Origin: Candidatus Segatella papionis
GTDB taxonomy: Bacteria > Bacteroidota > Bacteroidia > Bacteroidales > Bacteroidaceae
NCBI GenBank assembly: GCA_002297965.1
Contig: DBLF01000030.1
Coordinates: 1-51,596 of the forward strand
Reading direction: 5' to 3'
DNA: 51,596 bases
Positions 1 to 8,319 of the stretch are shown piece by piece. The notes under the pieces were generated by a model that did not search any database, had not been told where the DNA came from, and was given only the letters and a program-made list of their open reading frames with translations. Numbering within the stretch: the stretch's first letter is position 1; every line of letters begins with the position of its first letter. Made by a program: the position numbers and the translations under genes.

Positions 1-832
1 TCAAGATGATGATGTTCTCAGCATCCTCAGCACCATAATAGTTGAAGAGGTGATACTCACGACCTGTGATCTTAGTCATCTCCTGGCAGTACTTCTCTAC
101 TACCTCAGGAATCTTATCGTAGTATTCGTTGCAAGCCTCACGGTGTGTGAAGAATGTCTCTGGGTTCTCAGCGGTACCACGAGTCACAGGGCGCTCTGGA
201 GTCAAAGCACGGTCGCGGAAACGCTTGATGTACTCTGGGTTAACCAAAGGACGGATATCTTCCATATCCATCTCCTCGATCTTGTGGTACTCGTGAGAGG
301 TACGGAAACCATCGAAGAAGTTAATGAAAGGAACCTCTGTCTCCAAGGTAGCCAAGTGAGGAACTGCAGAGAGGTCCATAACCTCCTGAACAGAACCAGA
401 GCAGAACATAGCGAAACCTGTCTGGCGGCAAGCCATTACATCCTGGTGGTCACCGAAGATACAGAGAGAGTGAGAGGCCAATGTACGAGCTGATACGTTG
501 AACACGCAAGGGAGCAACTCACCAGCGATCTTGTACATGTTAGGAATCATCAACAACAAACCCTGTGAAGCAGTGTAAGTTGAAGTCAAGGCACCTGCCT
601 GGAGAGAACCGTGAACAGCACCTGCTGCACCGCCCTCAGACTCCATTTCCTGGATAGAAACTTTCTGACCGAAGAGGTTCTTACGACCCTTAGCGGCCCA
701 TTCATCTACATGCTCCGCCATTGGTGATGATGGAGTGATAGGGTAGATGGCAGCAACCTCAGTAAACATATAGCTTACGTGAGCGGCAGCTGTGTTACCA
801 TCACAAGTGATAAATTTTTTTTCTTTAGCCAT
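1..832 (-). CDS. nifJ: Pyruvate:ferredoxin (flavodoxin) oxidoreductase, N-terminal part
   Basis: This is the first 277 codons of a gene that continues beyond the left edge. The start is ATG at 830-832 (MAKEKKFITCDGNTA). The N-terminal YPITPSSPMAEHVDEWA motif and the following EGGAAGAVHGSLQAGALT and FGDHQDVMACRQTGFAM segments are typical of domain I of the single-chain, thiamine-diphosphate and iron-sulfur enzyme. It oxidises pyruvate to acetyl-CoA and CO2 and passes electrons to ferredoxin or flavodoxin in the cytoplasm, a central step in anaerobic fermentation. The full enzyme is usually about 1,180 residues, so roughly a quarter is visible. The leader to the upstream ATPase gene is 91 bases and AT-rich. 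Identification is confident; the downstream domains cannot be assessed. Confidence 0.95.
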   Translation of the reverse strand, partial: MAKEKKFITCDGNTAAAHVSYMFTEVAAIYPITPSSPMAEHVDEWAAKGRKNLFGQKVSIQEMESEGGAAGAVHGSLQAGALTSTYTASQGLLLMIPNMYKIAGELLPCVFNVSARTLASHSLCIFGDHQDVMACRQTGFAMFCSGSVQEVMDLSAVPHLATLETEVPFINFFDGFRTSHEYHKIEEMDMEDIRPLVNPEYIKRFRDRALTPERPVTRGTAENPETFFTHREACNEYYDKIPEVVEKYCQEMTKITGREYHLFNYYGAEDAENIIIL

Positions 833-923
833 TTTACTTTTAGATAAAATATTAAAAATGTTTTGTATTTAATTCTTATTCGAACTTTCGTCTTGATCCC
901 GAAGGTATTGAACGCTTCCTTTT

Positions 924-2114
924 TTAATAAAGGAACCCGAGTAGCCATAGAGGAATCTTGTTGTCCTTGCCCACCTCGGTGTTGTATCGAGCGTAGATGG
1001 TGTCTGGGTTGCTCCTCATCTTGTTAGGAGCTTGTGCATCGCAAATTCTGAATTTTCGATTCCCGTCCACCGTGTAGAAGTGATCCTTGCCCGCCTGATG
1101 CACTTTGTGGTCTTTCCAGAGAGAATTAACGAAGAAAGTCTCCATCACTTCCTGTTTGTCTATCTGTATGGGATAGATGGCGTACATCAAGTTTGGGTTG
1201 TGCATCATCACCTTGGAAGGTTTCTTGGGGAAGTCCTGTCCTTCTGGGTAAATCATATTGATGAGTCGAGCGTCCGCCAAGTATTTGATGTAGTTCATCA
1301 CGGTGGCACGGCTTGTGTTGATGCTTTCCGCCAGCTGGCTCACGTTGGGAGCCTTGGCTCCTTCCACGGCAAGCTGATAGAACAGGCGCTTGATTTTTGG
1401 CAGATACTTCAGTTCAATCTGCTTGATGAGGAGGATATCGACCTCAGTCATCATATTCATCGTCTTTAGTAGATTCTCCGTAAAGTTGCGCTGTTCCAAA
1501 AAGAAGGGGTAGAAGCCATGATGCAAGTAATCGTCGAAATATTTCATCGGACTCACCTTTGGCAATATTTGCTTGATGATGTGTTCGTGATTATGCAGGA
1601 TGTCATCCAGGTCGTAAGCCTGGAAATTGTTACCCGTCTTCAGGTTGATGAACTCTCGAAACGAGAAGCCTCGTAGGTTGTAGCTCTTCACGATGCCGTT
1701 AAGCTCAGGGTTCTCCTCTTTCAGGCGCATAACGCTAGAGCCTGTGAATACGATTCTCAACTCGGGATACAGGTCGTAGCACTTGCGGAGTTCCTTGCTC
1801 CAGTCTTGCTGTTTGAACACTTGGTCGATAAGCAGCGTCCTGCCGCCCTGTCTCACGAAGTCGCCTGCGAAGTCTGCTATACCTCTACTTTGAAAATAGA
1901 AGTTGTTCATATTCACATACAGACACTTGCGATCGTAAGGTCCGAAGTGCTCCTTGGCATATTGCAACAGGAATGTGGATTTCCCTACACCTCTGGTTCC
2001 CTTGATGCCTATCATTCGGTCTCGCCAGTCTATTTCGTCCATCAGCGAACGTCTTACAGGGGCGTCCGTATGTTCTACGAGATATGTATGTGTTCTGAAG
2101 AATGCTTCTTCCAT
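924..2114 (-). CDS. AAA ATPase of the AAA_14/DUF4143 type
   Basis: The protein is 396 residues from the start chosen here, ATG at 2112-2114 (MEEAFFRTHTYLV). A longer frame opens at 2180, but a promoter -7 box (2151-2158) lies inside that extension, so the longer start is unlikely to be transcribed. The Walker A motif GTRGVGKS is at residues 39-46. The Walker B equivalent reads LLIDQV (Asp97-Gln98), where most relatives have Asp-Glu. A sensor-like FTGSSVMRL follows. The C-terminal half resembles DUF4143, with a winged-helix-like segment (VSQLAESINTSRATVMNYIKYL). Such proteins are common, often multi-copy, accessory ATPases of unknown role in Bacteroidota. It appears monocistronic and lies upstream of nifJ on the same strand. 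The family is fairly sure; the function is unknown. Confidence 0.8.
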   Translation of the reverse strand: MEEAFFRTHTYLVEHTDAPVRRSLMDEIDWRDRMIGIKGTRGVGKSTFLLQYAKEHFGPYDRKCLYVNMNNFYFQSRGIADFAGDFVRQGGRTLLIDQVFKQQDWSKELRKCYDLYPELRIVFTGSSVMRLKEENPELNGIVKSYNLRGFSFREFINLKTGNNFQAYDLDDILHNHEHIIKQILPKVSPMKYFDDYLHHGFYPFFLEQRNFTENLLKTMNMMTEVDILLIKQIELKYLPKIKRLFYQLAVEGAKAPNVSQLAESINTSRATVMNYIKYLADARLINMIYPEGQDFPKKPSKVMMHNPNLMYAIYPIQIDKQEVMETFFVNSLWKDHKVHQAGKDHFYTVDGNRKFRICDAQAPNKMRSNPDTIYARYNTEVGKDNKIPLWLLGFLY

Positions 2115-2150
2115 GCGCTTAATCTTGATTCTAATTTGTTTTTTCAGTTG

Positions 2151-2158
2151 CAAAGGTA
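2151..2158 (-). promoter_or_regulatory. Promoter -7 box for the AAA ATPase gene
   Basis: On the minus strand the sequence reads TACCTTTG, a match to the Bacteroidota -7 consensus TAnnTTTG. A TTG lies upstream within TTTGCAAATTGG. The predicted transcription start is near 2145, about 30 bases before the ATG at 2114. This rules out the longer ORF start at 2180 unless another promoter exists. Confidence 0.7.
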
Positions 2159-2273
2159 ATAATATATTTCCAATTTGCAAACCCTAGATAGCAAAAACTA
2201 ACTTTTTTTTCATTATTTAGCACTTTTCTAAGTAAAACTCGCCCATTTCTGCCGTTTTTCTCCCAATAATTCG

Positions 2274-2281
2274 TATCTTTG
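2274..2281 (+). promoter_or_regulatory. Promoter -7 box giving a probably leaderless mRNA
   Basis: TATCTTTG matches TAnnTTTG and ends only four bases before the ATG at 2286. Bacteroidota transcripts usually begin about 4-7 bases after this box, so transcription should begin at or next to the start codon. The box position is read directly; the leaderless state is inferred. Confidence 0.65.
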
Positions 2282-2285
2282 CAAC

Positions 2286-3383
2286 ATGAAACTACATATC
2301 TTTAATCCAGAACATGACTTGGCGTTGGCTGCTAATTTGCGACAGTTCACAGCTCCCCATGCGGGCAGACAGTTGCGTAGCGACCTCGCTTACATTCCAG
2401 CCTTATGGGCTGATAAGGGTGATTTGGTGCTTGTCGATGACATCGACAATGCACTCGATAAGGTGCGCCACTTAGGAGAACGCATCTCAGACAGAGTGGA
2501 GTTTATCACGAAGCCTCAACTTGAGCACATGCTCAAGAGTGAATTCATCGATAGCGTTCATCCTTGGGGATGGGACCTTAGTCTGAAGGAGGAGTTGAAA
2601 CGTATCGGAATGCCAGAAATTATGTGCCCCACAGATTCTACTATTAATAAGGTGCGCGAGATAAGCAGTCGCCAGTGGGCTGCTGAGCATTTGCAGCAGG
2701 GTGTGGTCTATGCAAAAAGTTATGAGCAGGTCAAGGAGCGTGTGATGCTCCTGGGTAAGGCTGTGGTCAAGGCTCCTTGGAGCAGTAGCGGTAGGGGAGT
2801 GAGATATGTTTCGACCAATGATTTTCGCACCGATGGTGATTATCCAGCGTTCCAACGTTGGGCTGCCAATATCATTTTCCACCAAGGTGGTGTCACCGTG
2901 GAGCCATATTATAATAAGGTGAAAGACTTCGGCATGGAGTTTGAAATGCGTGATGGCAAGGTTATCTATAGGGGACTTTCCCTCTTTGATACCGTAAAGA
3001 ATGCCTATACTGGTAATCTGCTATGCTCTGAAGAAGAAAAGGTGGAAATCTTGCAGAAATACGTAAACGAATATACGTTACAAGCTGTGCGTAATCGACT
3101 TATATCCACATTGGAGCCCGCATTAAAGGAAGTCTATAGTGGTCCGTTTGGAATAGATATGATGATTTGTACCAAAGGCGACACAGATAGATGGGGAGGT
3201 ACTCTGGCTGCCGAGGGCGACTTTGAGATTGTGCCATGTATCGAACTCAATTTGCGCAGGACTATGGGCCATGTGGCTTTGGATTTGGCAAAGATTGCTA
3301 AAGATGGTAGTCTTATGCGTGTGGAATATGATGGCAATAGATACCATCTCCGCGTGTTGCCTGGTGGCAAAGGTGCGAAGTAG
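2286..3383 (+). CDS. ATP-grasp-like protein of unknown function
   Basis: The protein is 365 residues, beginning MKLHIFNPEHDLALAAN. No signal peptide or membrane segment is visible, so it is probably cytoplasmic. The segment VVKAPWSSSGRGVRYVS resembles the nucleotide-binding lysine and glycine-rich loop of ATP-grasp ligases. The C-terminal CIELNLRRTMGHVALDL resembles the metal-binding Glu-x-Asn motif of that fold. The substrate cannot be deduced. A -7 box sits immediately before the ATG. The next gene, GH43, lies 141 bases downstream, so cotranscription is possible but not evident. The fold assignment is moderate; this looks like a conserved hypothetical of Bacteroidales. Confidence 0.65.
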   Translation: MKLHIFNPEHDLALAANLRQFTAPHAGRQLRSDLAYIPALWADKGDLVLVDDIDNALDKVRHLGERISDRVEFITKPQLEHMLKSEFIDSVHPWGWDLSLKEELKRIGMPEIMCPTDSTINKVREISSRQWAAEHLQQGVVYAKSYEQVKERVMLLGKAVVKAPWSSSGRGVRYVSTNDFRTDGDYPAFQRWAANIIFHQGGVTVEPYYNKVKDFGMEFEMRDGKVIYRGLSLFDTVKNAYTGNLLCSEEEKVEILQKYVNEYTLQAVRNRLISTLEPALKEVYSGPFGIDMMICTKGDTDRWGGTLAAEGDFEIVPCIELNLRRTMGHVALDLAKIAKDGSLMRVEYDGNRYHLRVLPGGKGAK

Positions 3384-3432
3384 CCTATCATCTCATCATA
3401 TTTGAACAAGCACTCAAAAAACAATAGCAAAC

Positions 3433-3524
3433 ATTCAAGCAAAACTATAACAAACAATTCAAGCAAAAATATAACAAACAATTCAAGCAAAAATATAACA
3501 AACAATTCTAACAAAACTACAATT
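3433..3524 (+). repeat. 24-base tandem repeat in the GH43 leader
   Basis: Three near-identical 24-base units lie at 3433-3456, 3457-3480 and 3481-3504, each starting ATTCAAGCAAAA and ending TATAACAAACA. A degenerate fourth unit follows, and the ATG is at 3525. Units 2 and 3 are identical. Because the period is a multiple of three, the reading frame stays open back to 3402 and creates an artificial Ser/Lys/Asn-rich extension before the true signal peptide. Confidence 0.9.
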
Positions 3525-5195
3525 ATGAAACGAAATCTACTCTTTTATAGCTTGTTGGCTATCCCCTTGTTGGGGGTTGCGCAGACATCTAAGACGGGAA
3601 TCGCCATCTCTGAACAACCGTACATCTCTAATGTTTGGAATCCAGACTTGGGAAATGGCATGTATAAGAACCCAGTCATTAATGCCGACTATAGCGACCC
3701 AGACGTGATATGCGTAGGGGACGACTACTATATGACTGCCAGCAGCTTCAACTGTATTCCAGGCTTGCCAATCCTTCACAGTAAGGACTTGGTCAACTGG
3801 GAGTTGATAGGTCACGCTGTAACAAAGCTTCAACCAGAAAGCGAGTTCGACAAGCCTTCGCACGGCAATGGCGTATGGGCACCTTGCATCAGTTATCACA
3901 ATGGCGAATTCTATATCTACTGGGGAGACCCAGATTATGGCGTATTTATGGTGAAGACCAAAGATCCTGCTGGCAAATGGGAAGAGCCAGTCTGTGTGAT
4001 TTCAGGCAAGGGAATGATAGACACGTCGCCTCTTTGGGATGAGGACGGCAGAGTTTATCTCGTCAATGGATGGGCTAACTCTCGCAATCGCTTTGCTTCA
4101 GTCATCACGGTTCGTGAGTTGAATGCCGAAGGAACCAAAGCTATCAGCGCCCCCGTTATCGTTTTCGATGGCAATGGTACGGAGTATCGCACCTGCGAGG
4201 GACCTAAGTTCTATAAACGCAACGGCTGGTATTGGGTGATGTTCCCTGCAGGGGGAGTTCCCGAGGGCTTCCAGGTGGCTATGCGTTCAAGGTCTCCCTA
4301 TGGTCCCTACGAGGCAAAGAAAGTTTTGGCGCAGGGCAAGAGCAGAATCAATGGACCTCACCAGGGCGGATGGGTGCACACCCCGTATGGCGAAGATTGG
4401 TTTCTCCACTTCCAAGACAAGGAGGCGTACGGTCGAGTGGTACACTTGCAGCCGGTTACTTGGAAAGACAACTGGCCTGTGATGGGCAAGGTGCCAGCCA
4501 AGGGTTATTGCGGTGAACCATACGAGACTTATAAGATGCCGAAGGCGAGCAGCCATACAAACATGAATCCTGTTGAGAGTGATGAGTTCAACCAGCCAAA
4601 GCTGGGATTGCAGTGGCAATGGCACGCTAACTATCAGCAGTGGTTTGGTATGCCTACATCCTGGGGTAAGTACCGCATCTACACCCATAAGAGCGATGAG
4701 ACCATCTGGCACACACCTAACCTGCTGTTGCAGAAGACACCGGCAGATGACTTCACCGCCACAGCCAAATTACAGCTCACTGCTAAAGGCCAAAACCAGA
4801 TGGGAGGTATCATCATGATGGGATTGGACTATACTGCGCTTGTGGTTAAGAGAGTTGGCGATGAGTTCCAGTTGCAGCAAATCACTTGTCACAAGGCTGA
4901 CAAAGAAGGTGTGGAAAAAATAAAGGTGCTTGCAACCTTGAAGCCTACCTCTGCCGACAAGATAGACTATCAACCTGCTATTCATGAGGATATTTATATG
5001 CGTATGTTGGTAAGCGATGGAAAGATGAAGTTCGCATTCAGTACGGATGGCAAGAAGTACCAGACCGTGGGCGATGAGTTTACTATGAAAGAGGATAAAT
5101 GGATAGGGGCTAAAATAGGCTTCCTGGCTAAAGAGCCTTTTGGAAAGACGAATCGAGGTTGGATTGATGTCGATTGGTTCAGAGTTACAAAATAG
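3525..5195 (+). CDS. Secreted glycoside hydrolase family 43 protein (xylosidase/arabinofuranosidase type)
   Basis: The protein is 556 residues. The chosen start gives a clear signal peptide (MKRNLLFYSLLAIPLLGVAQ); the frame is open to 3402, but the extra residues are translated repeat DNA. The five-bladed propeller shows the expected catalytic triad positions: Asp58 in DYSDPDVI (general base), Asp166 in IDTSPLWDEDG (pKa modulator) and Glu225 in RTCEGPKFY (acid). From about residue 335 a beta-sandwich C-terminal module follows, as in GH43 xylosidases. It probably acts in the periplasm or at the surface on xylan or arabinan oligosaccharides. No SusC/SusD pair is present nearby, so it is not in a standard polysaccharide utilisation locus. 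A strong hairpin terminator follows. The family is certain; substrate specificity is not. Confidence 0.9.
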   Translation: MKRNLLFYSLLAIPLLGVAQTSKTGIAISEQPYISNVWNPDLGNGMYKNPVINADYSDPDVICVGDDYYMTASSFNCIPGLPILHSKDLVNWELIGHAVTKLQPESEFDKPSHGNGVWAPCISYHNGEFYIYWGDPDYGVFMVKTKDPAGKWEEPVCVISGKGMIDTSPLWDEDGRVYLVNGWANSRNRFASVITVRELNAEGTKAISAPVIVFDGNGTEYRTCEGPKFYKRNGWYWVMFPAGGVPEGFQVAMRSRSPYGPYEAKKVLAQGKSRINGPHQGGWVHTPYGEDWFLHFQDKEAYGRVVHLQPVTWKDNWPVMGKVPAKGYCGEPYETYKMPKASSHTNMNPVESDEFNQPKLGLQWQWHANYQQWFGMPTSWGKYRIYTHKSDETIWHTPNLLLQKTPADDFTATAKLQLTAKGQNQMGGIIMMGLDYTALVVKRVGDEFQLQQITCHKADKEGVEKIKVLATLKPTSADKIDYQPAIHEDIYMRMLVSDGKMKFAFSTDGKKYQTVGDEFTMKEDKWIGAKIGFLAKEPFGKTNRGWIDVDWFRVTK

Positions 5196-5201
5196 GATAT
5201 C

Positions 5202-5235
5202 AGCAGGTTGCCATGATGTGCGACCTGCTTTTTTA
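5202..5235 (+). terminator. Rho-independent terminator after GH43
   Basis: AGCAGGT (5202-5208) pairs with ACCTGCT (5223-5229). Two further inner pairs, one a wobble, extend the stem, and a T-run follows directly. Confidence 0.85.
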
Positions 5236-5322
5236 GTTAACAATCACTAATTGTATGATTCCGGATGCAAGGATTTTTGCGCATTCGCATTATTATTTTA
5301 GTTTTTAAGAAAGAAGAAGGTT

Positions 5323-5376
5323 ATGATAAAGAACATAAATAAAAAGAATATGATAAAGAACACTAAGATGACAAGT
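5323..5376 (+). repeat. 27-base duplication of the serpin start region
   Basis: The first 13 bases of two adjacent 27-base units (5323-5349 and 5350-5376) are identical, ATGATAAAGAACA. The start codon and following codons are therefore duplicated in frame, giving MIKN twice and two candidate start codons. Confidence 0.75.
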
Positions 5377-6636
5377 GCAGTCCTCCTGATAGGGGCTGCT
5401 TTAACAATGGGAGCCTGTGGGACAACAAGCAAGATGTTGTCCAAAGCTCCGAAAGCTAGTAACAATAGTCCTATAGTTCGAGTAGATGAAGCCATTGACA
5501 ATAATTATTTGATACTATCTGATGCTCAGCGTGCGATAGTCAAAAATAATAATACTTTTGCGTTCCAACTTTTCGACAAGGTCTCGAATCAGTCTTCACA
5601 GGTGGTTTCACCACTGAGTGTAGCCTATCTGATGGGAATGCTCGCCAATGGTGCAGACGGTACCACCCGACAGGAAATACTAAAAGCGATAGGGTGCGAA
5701 GGGGTGGCTCTTAAAGACCTCAACGAGACTTACAGGGCTATTCTCTCCACAGCTGGAAAACTGGATAAGCAGACTACGGTGGATATTGCCAATTACATAG
5801 CCGTGAATAAAAAATACGAAGTTAGCAAAGATTTCGCTCGTCAGGTAAGCAATGATTACCAGGCAGGCATTGAGCGCCTCGACTTCTCTTCGCCTTCCAG
5901 TCTAGAGCGTATCAATGGTTGGTGCCATGATAAAACCCACGGCATGATATCTAAGATTATAGATCAAGTGGAGCCTATGGCCGTGTCTTATTGGATGAAT
6001 GCCATCTATTTTAACGGAACATGGCAGAAGAAATTTGATGCGAAATTCACTAAAAAGGAAAACTTCCGTGGTTACACTCGCGACATCCAAAAGGTAGATA
6101 TGATGCATCAAATTACTAAATTCGCTTATGCAGAGAATGATGTGTTTAAGACACTGGAGATGCCTTACGGCAATGGAAGTTACAGGATGCTGGTGTTCCT
6201 TCCTAATGAGGGCAAGAGTATCGACGACTTGAGGAAACTGCTAAATGCGGAACGATTGGAAAAACTGAATAGCGAGTTGGAGGACTGTATGGTGAATCTC
6301 AAGCTACCTAAGTTTACGATAGAGCAAGAGCTGCCACTCAACCAAATCGTCAGCGACTTAGGTGCACCTTCCATCTTCCAATCTGGAGTGGCAGATTTCA
6401 GCAACTTTTCCAAGGGGAATTTCTTTGTGAGCAAAATGATCCAGAAGGCGAAAATCGAGGTGAGTGAGCAAGGTACAAAGGCAGCTGCCGTCACTGCAGC
6501 AGTGATGGTGATGTCTGCTGCGCCGATGGAATATCGAGATGTGGAGTTTCATGCCGATCATCCTTTCGTATATCTCATCCAGGATGCGCAGAGTGGAGCT
6601 ATCCTCTTTATGGGACAATTTACAGGAATCCATTAA
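5323..6636 (+). CDS. Serpin family protease inhibitor, predicted lipoprotein
   Basis: The protein is 437 residues from 5323; an in-frame ATG at 5350 is an equally good start. A hydrophobic signal ending LTMGACG suggests lipidation at the Cys and anchoring to the envelope. The serpin core is complete, with NAIYFNGTWQKKFD, the hinge EQGTKAAAVTAAV and the C-terminal DHPFVYLI signature. Hinge spacing places P1 near the Met-Ser of VMVMSAAP, suggesting elastase- or cathepsin G-like targets rather than trypsin-like ones. Serpins act by suicide inhibition of serine or papain-like proteases; in a gut commensal, host neutrophil proteases are a plausible target (inference). The gene stands alone between two terminators. 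Confidence 0.92.
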   Translation: MIKNINKKNMIKNTKMTSAVLLIGAALTMGACGTTSKMLSKAPKASNNSPIVRVDEAIDNNYLILSDAQRAIVKNNNTFAFQLFDKVSNQSSQVVSPLSVAYLMGMLANGADGTTRQEILKAIGCEGVALKDLNETYRAILSTAGKLDKQTTVDIANYIAVNKKYEVSKDFARQVSNDYQAGIERLDFSSPSSLERINGWCHDKTHGMISKIIDQVEPMAVSYWMNAIYFNGTWQKKFDAKFTKKENFRGYTRDIQKVDMMHQITKFAYAENDVFKTLEMPYGNGSYRMLVFLPNEGKSIDDLRKLLNAERLEKLNSELEDCMVNLKLPKFTIEQELPLNQIVSDLGAPSIFQSGVADFSNFSKGNFFVSKMIQKAKIEVSEQGTKAAAVTAAVMVMSAAPMEYRDVEFHADHPFVYLIQDAQSGAILFMGQFTGIH

Positions 6637-6670
6637 GTGGACATAAGAAAGTGACCATATAAATACGCTA

Positions 6671-6725
6671 ACATAAGAAAAGGAATCACTGGTATGGACA
6701 CACCTGGTGATTCCTTTTCTTATGT
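6671..6725. terminator. Bidirectional terminator between serpin and ABC ATPase
   Basis: A perfect 19-base inverted repeat pairs 6671-6689 (ACATAAGAAAAGGAATCAC) with 6707-6725. It has A-rich and T-rich outer arms, so it can terminate the convergent genes on both strands. Confidence 0.9.
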
Positions 6726-6726
6726 T

Positions 6727-8214
6727 TTATTTTGTATGTCTTATCAAGAATATGCTATGGTCGATGCATGCAGGAAGCTCCTCCTTGTAGTGTGTGACCA
6801 TAATCATTGTCTTGTTCTTGCGCTTGCAGAATGCTTCGATGATGTCTTTTACAAGGCGACGGTTTCTGTTGTCGAGGCCATGCAATGGCTCATCGAGAAT
6901 CAGAAGCTCTGGGTCTTTTACGAACGCACGTGCCAAGAGAACAAGACGTTGCTCTCCACTGGAAAGTTTTAAGAACCCCCTGTCTTCCAAGCCTTCTAGT
7001 CCGAACACCTTCATCCAAAATCTGCATTGCGCCATATCCTCTTCCTTGGGCTTCACGTAAAGACCTACGGAATCCATCAGTCCACTGGCCACGATGCGGA
7101 TAGCAGGCATGTCTCTCTGATAGGAACGGTGAAGTTCAGGTGATACATAACCGATGTGCTTCTTGATGTCCCAAATGCTTTCGCCGCTGCCGCGAGGGTT
7201 TCCGAAGAGGGCGATGTCGCAGGCATAGCTCTGGGGGTTGTCGGCGCAGACAAGGCTCAAAAGCGTGCTCTTGCCAGCACCATTTTGACCGCTTAACGCC
7301 CAACGCTCACCGTTGTTGACAGTCCAGTCGAGGTCCTTCAGGATGATGCGCTCTCCATACTGGATTCGCACCTTATTCATTTTTACCACTTCCTGACTGT
7401 GGTATTCTCTATCGCTGTAAGGAAGGTTGATGATGGCTTCTTCCAATTCCTTGCTTAGCACTCTTGAAGGCATAGGTGCTCTTTGTGACAAGTATTCCTC
7501 TTTGGTAAGTTTTGGCATTACCTTCATGTCCTTGACTTCCACCACGTGGGTGATGAAGTCTGGTATGTCGTCGCTCTTGCTAAGCACGAGGATGATTTGC
7601 AGGGCATGCTCTGAAGCCAATGTCTTGAGAAGCTCCTTCAGTTGGTCGCGTGTGTCGGCATCGAGACCGATGAACGGATTGTCCATGATGAGCACACGTG
7701 GCTCAGAGAATAGGGTGGAGGCAAGTTTGAACTTTCTCAGCTCTCCACTACTTAAGAGAATGGTATATTTGTCTAACAGATGGTGCATGTGGAAGAGTTC
7801 GTAGATGTGCTGTTGCAATTTTCTACGCTCTGGTGTATCATCGCCAGCCATTTGGTAGGCTTCTTCCAACTTGTCCTTTACAATAGGCGTATTCTCGTCT
7901 ATTTCGAGTTGGTTCCACCGTTGCTGGAGAAAATAGGTGCGGTCGTTGTCGCCCCCATAAGTATCACGGAAGGTGATATACTTGATGTTGTCGCTCACCA
8001 TCGGCTTGGTGCTTGGCGCAAAGTCGTAGTCGGGGTCGTGCATCAGAAGTGGATGGCGGCCAACTATCATATCGACAAACATCGACTTGCCCCCACCGTT
8101 AGGACCGACAATGGCAATGTGCTCGCCGTCGCAGGCCTCGAAGTTTACCGGCTCCGCCATACGCCACTCAGGCATACGGGTTACGCCGTCCTTAATGCTA
8201 ATAATCTTTTGCAT
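6727..8214 (-). CDS. Twin ATP-binding cassette protein, ModF/PhrA-like
   Basis: The protein is 495 residues with two ABC domains and no membrane segments. Domain 1 has Walker A GPNGGGKS (37-44), signature LSSGELRK (154-161) and Walker B VLIMDNP, in which the catalytic Glu is replaced by Asn179. Domain 2 has Walker A GQNGAGKS (309-316), signature LSSGEQR (417-423) and a normal Walker B LLILDEP. The composite ATP sites are therefore probably unequal. The architecture matches ModF-type soluble ABC ATPases. It is the last gene of a minus-strand cluster with ruvC, an MBL hydrolase and rsmG. No permease is adjacent and the substrate is unknown. Confidence 0.85.
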   Translation of the reverse strand: MQKIISIKDGVTRMPEWRMAEPVNFEACDGEHIAIVGPNGGGKSMFVDMIVGRHPLLMHDPDYDFAPSTKPMVSDNIKYITFRDTYGGDNDRTYFLQQRWNQLEIDENTPIVKDKLEEAYQMAGDDTPERRKLQQHIYELFHMHHLLDKYTILLSSGELRKFKLASTLFSEPRVLIMDNPFIGLDADTRDQLKELLKTLASEHALQIILVLSKSDDIPDFITHVVEVKDMKVMPKLTKEEYLSQRAPMPSRVLSKELEEAIINLPYSDREYHSQEVVKMNKVRIQYGERIILKDLDWTVNNGERWALSGQNGAGKSTLLSLVCADNPQSYACDIALFGNPRGSGESIWDIKKHIGYVSPELHRSYQRDMPAIRIVASGLMDSVGLYVKPKEEDMAQCRFWMKVFGLEGLEDRGFLKLSSGEQRLVLLARAFVKDPELLILDEPLHGLDNRNRRLVKDIIEAFCKRKNKTMIMVTHYKEELPACIDHSIFLIRHTK

Positions 8215-8225
8215 CGCTCTTATAT

Positions 8226-8319
8226 ATTTTGAAATGTTGAATCTTAATCCAGTTGTATTTCGAAATGTTGCATCTAAATCAATTAAAAATTTGAAAAGTT
8301 ACACCTAGATATAGTTGCC
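8226..8319 (-). repeat. 31-base degenerate tandem repeat between ruvC and the ABC gene
   Basis: Three units start at 8226, 8257 and 8289 with the core ATTT(T/C)GAAATGTTG, the last copy more diverged. The array runs from just upstream of the ABC ATPase start to the ruvC stop codon, filling the whole 104-base gap. Confidence 0.75.

Noticed and set aside
924..2180. AAA ATPase gene as a sign of a mobile element
   Set aside because: No inverted repeats, target duplication, transposase or integrase is visible around it.
3433..3504. Possible CRISPR array
   Set aside because: The 24-base units are contiguous with no spacers and there are no cas genes.
3402..3524. N-terminal extension of the GH43 protein rich in Ser, Lys and Asn
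   Set aside because: It is a translation of the 24-base tandem repeat; the signal peptide starts at 3525.
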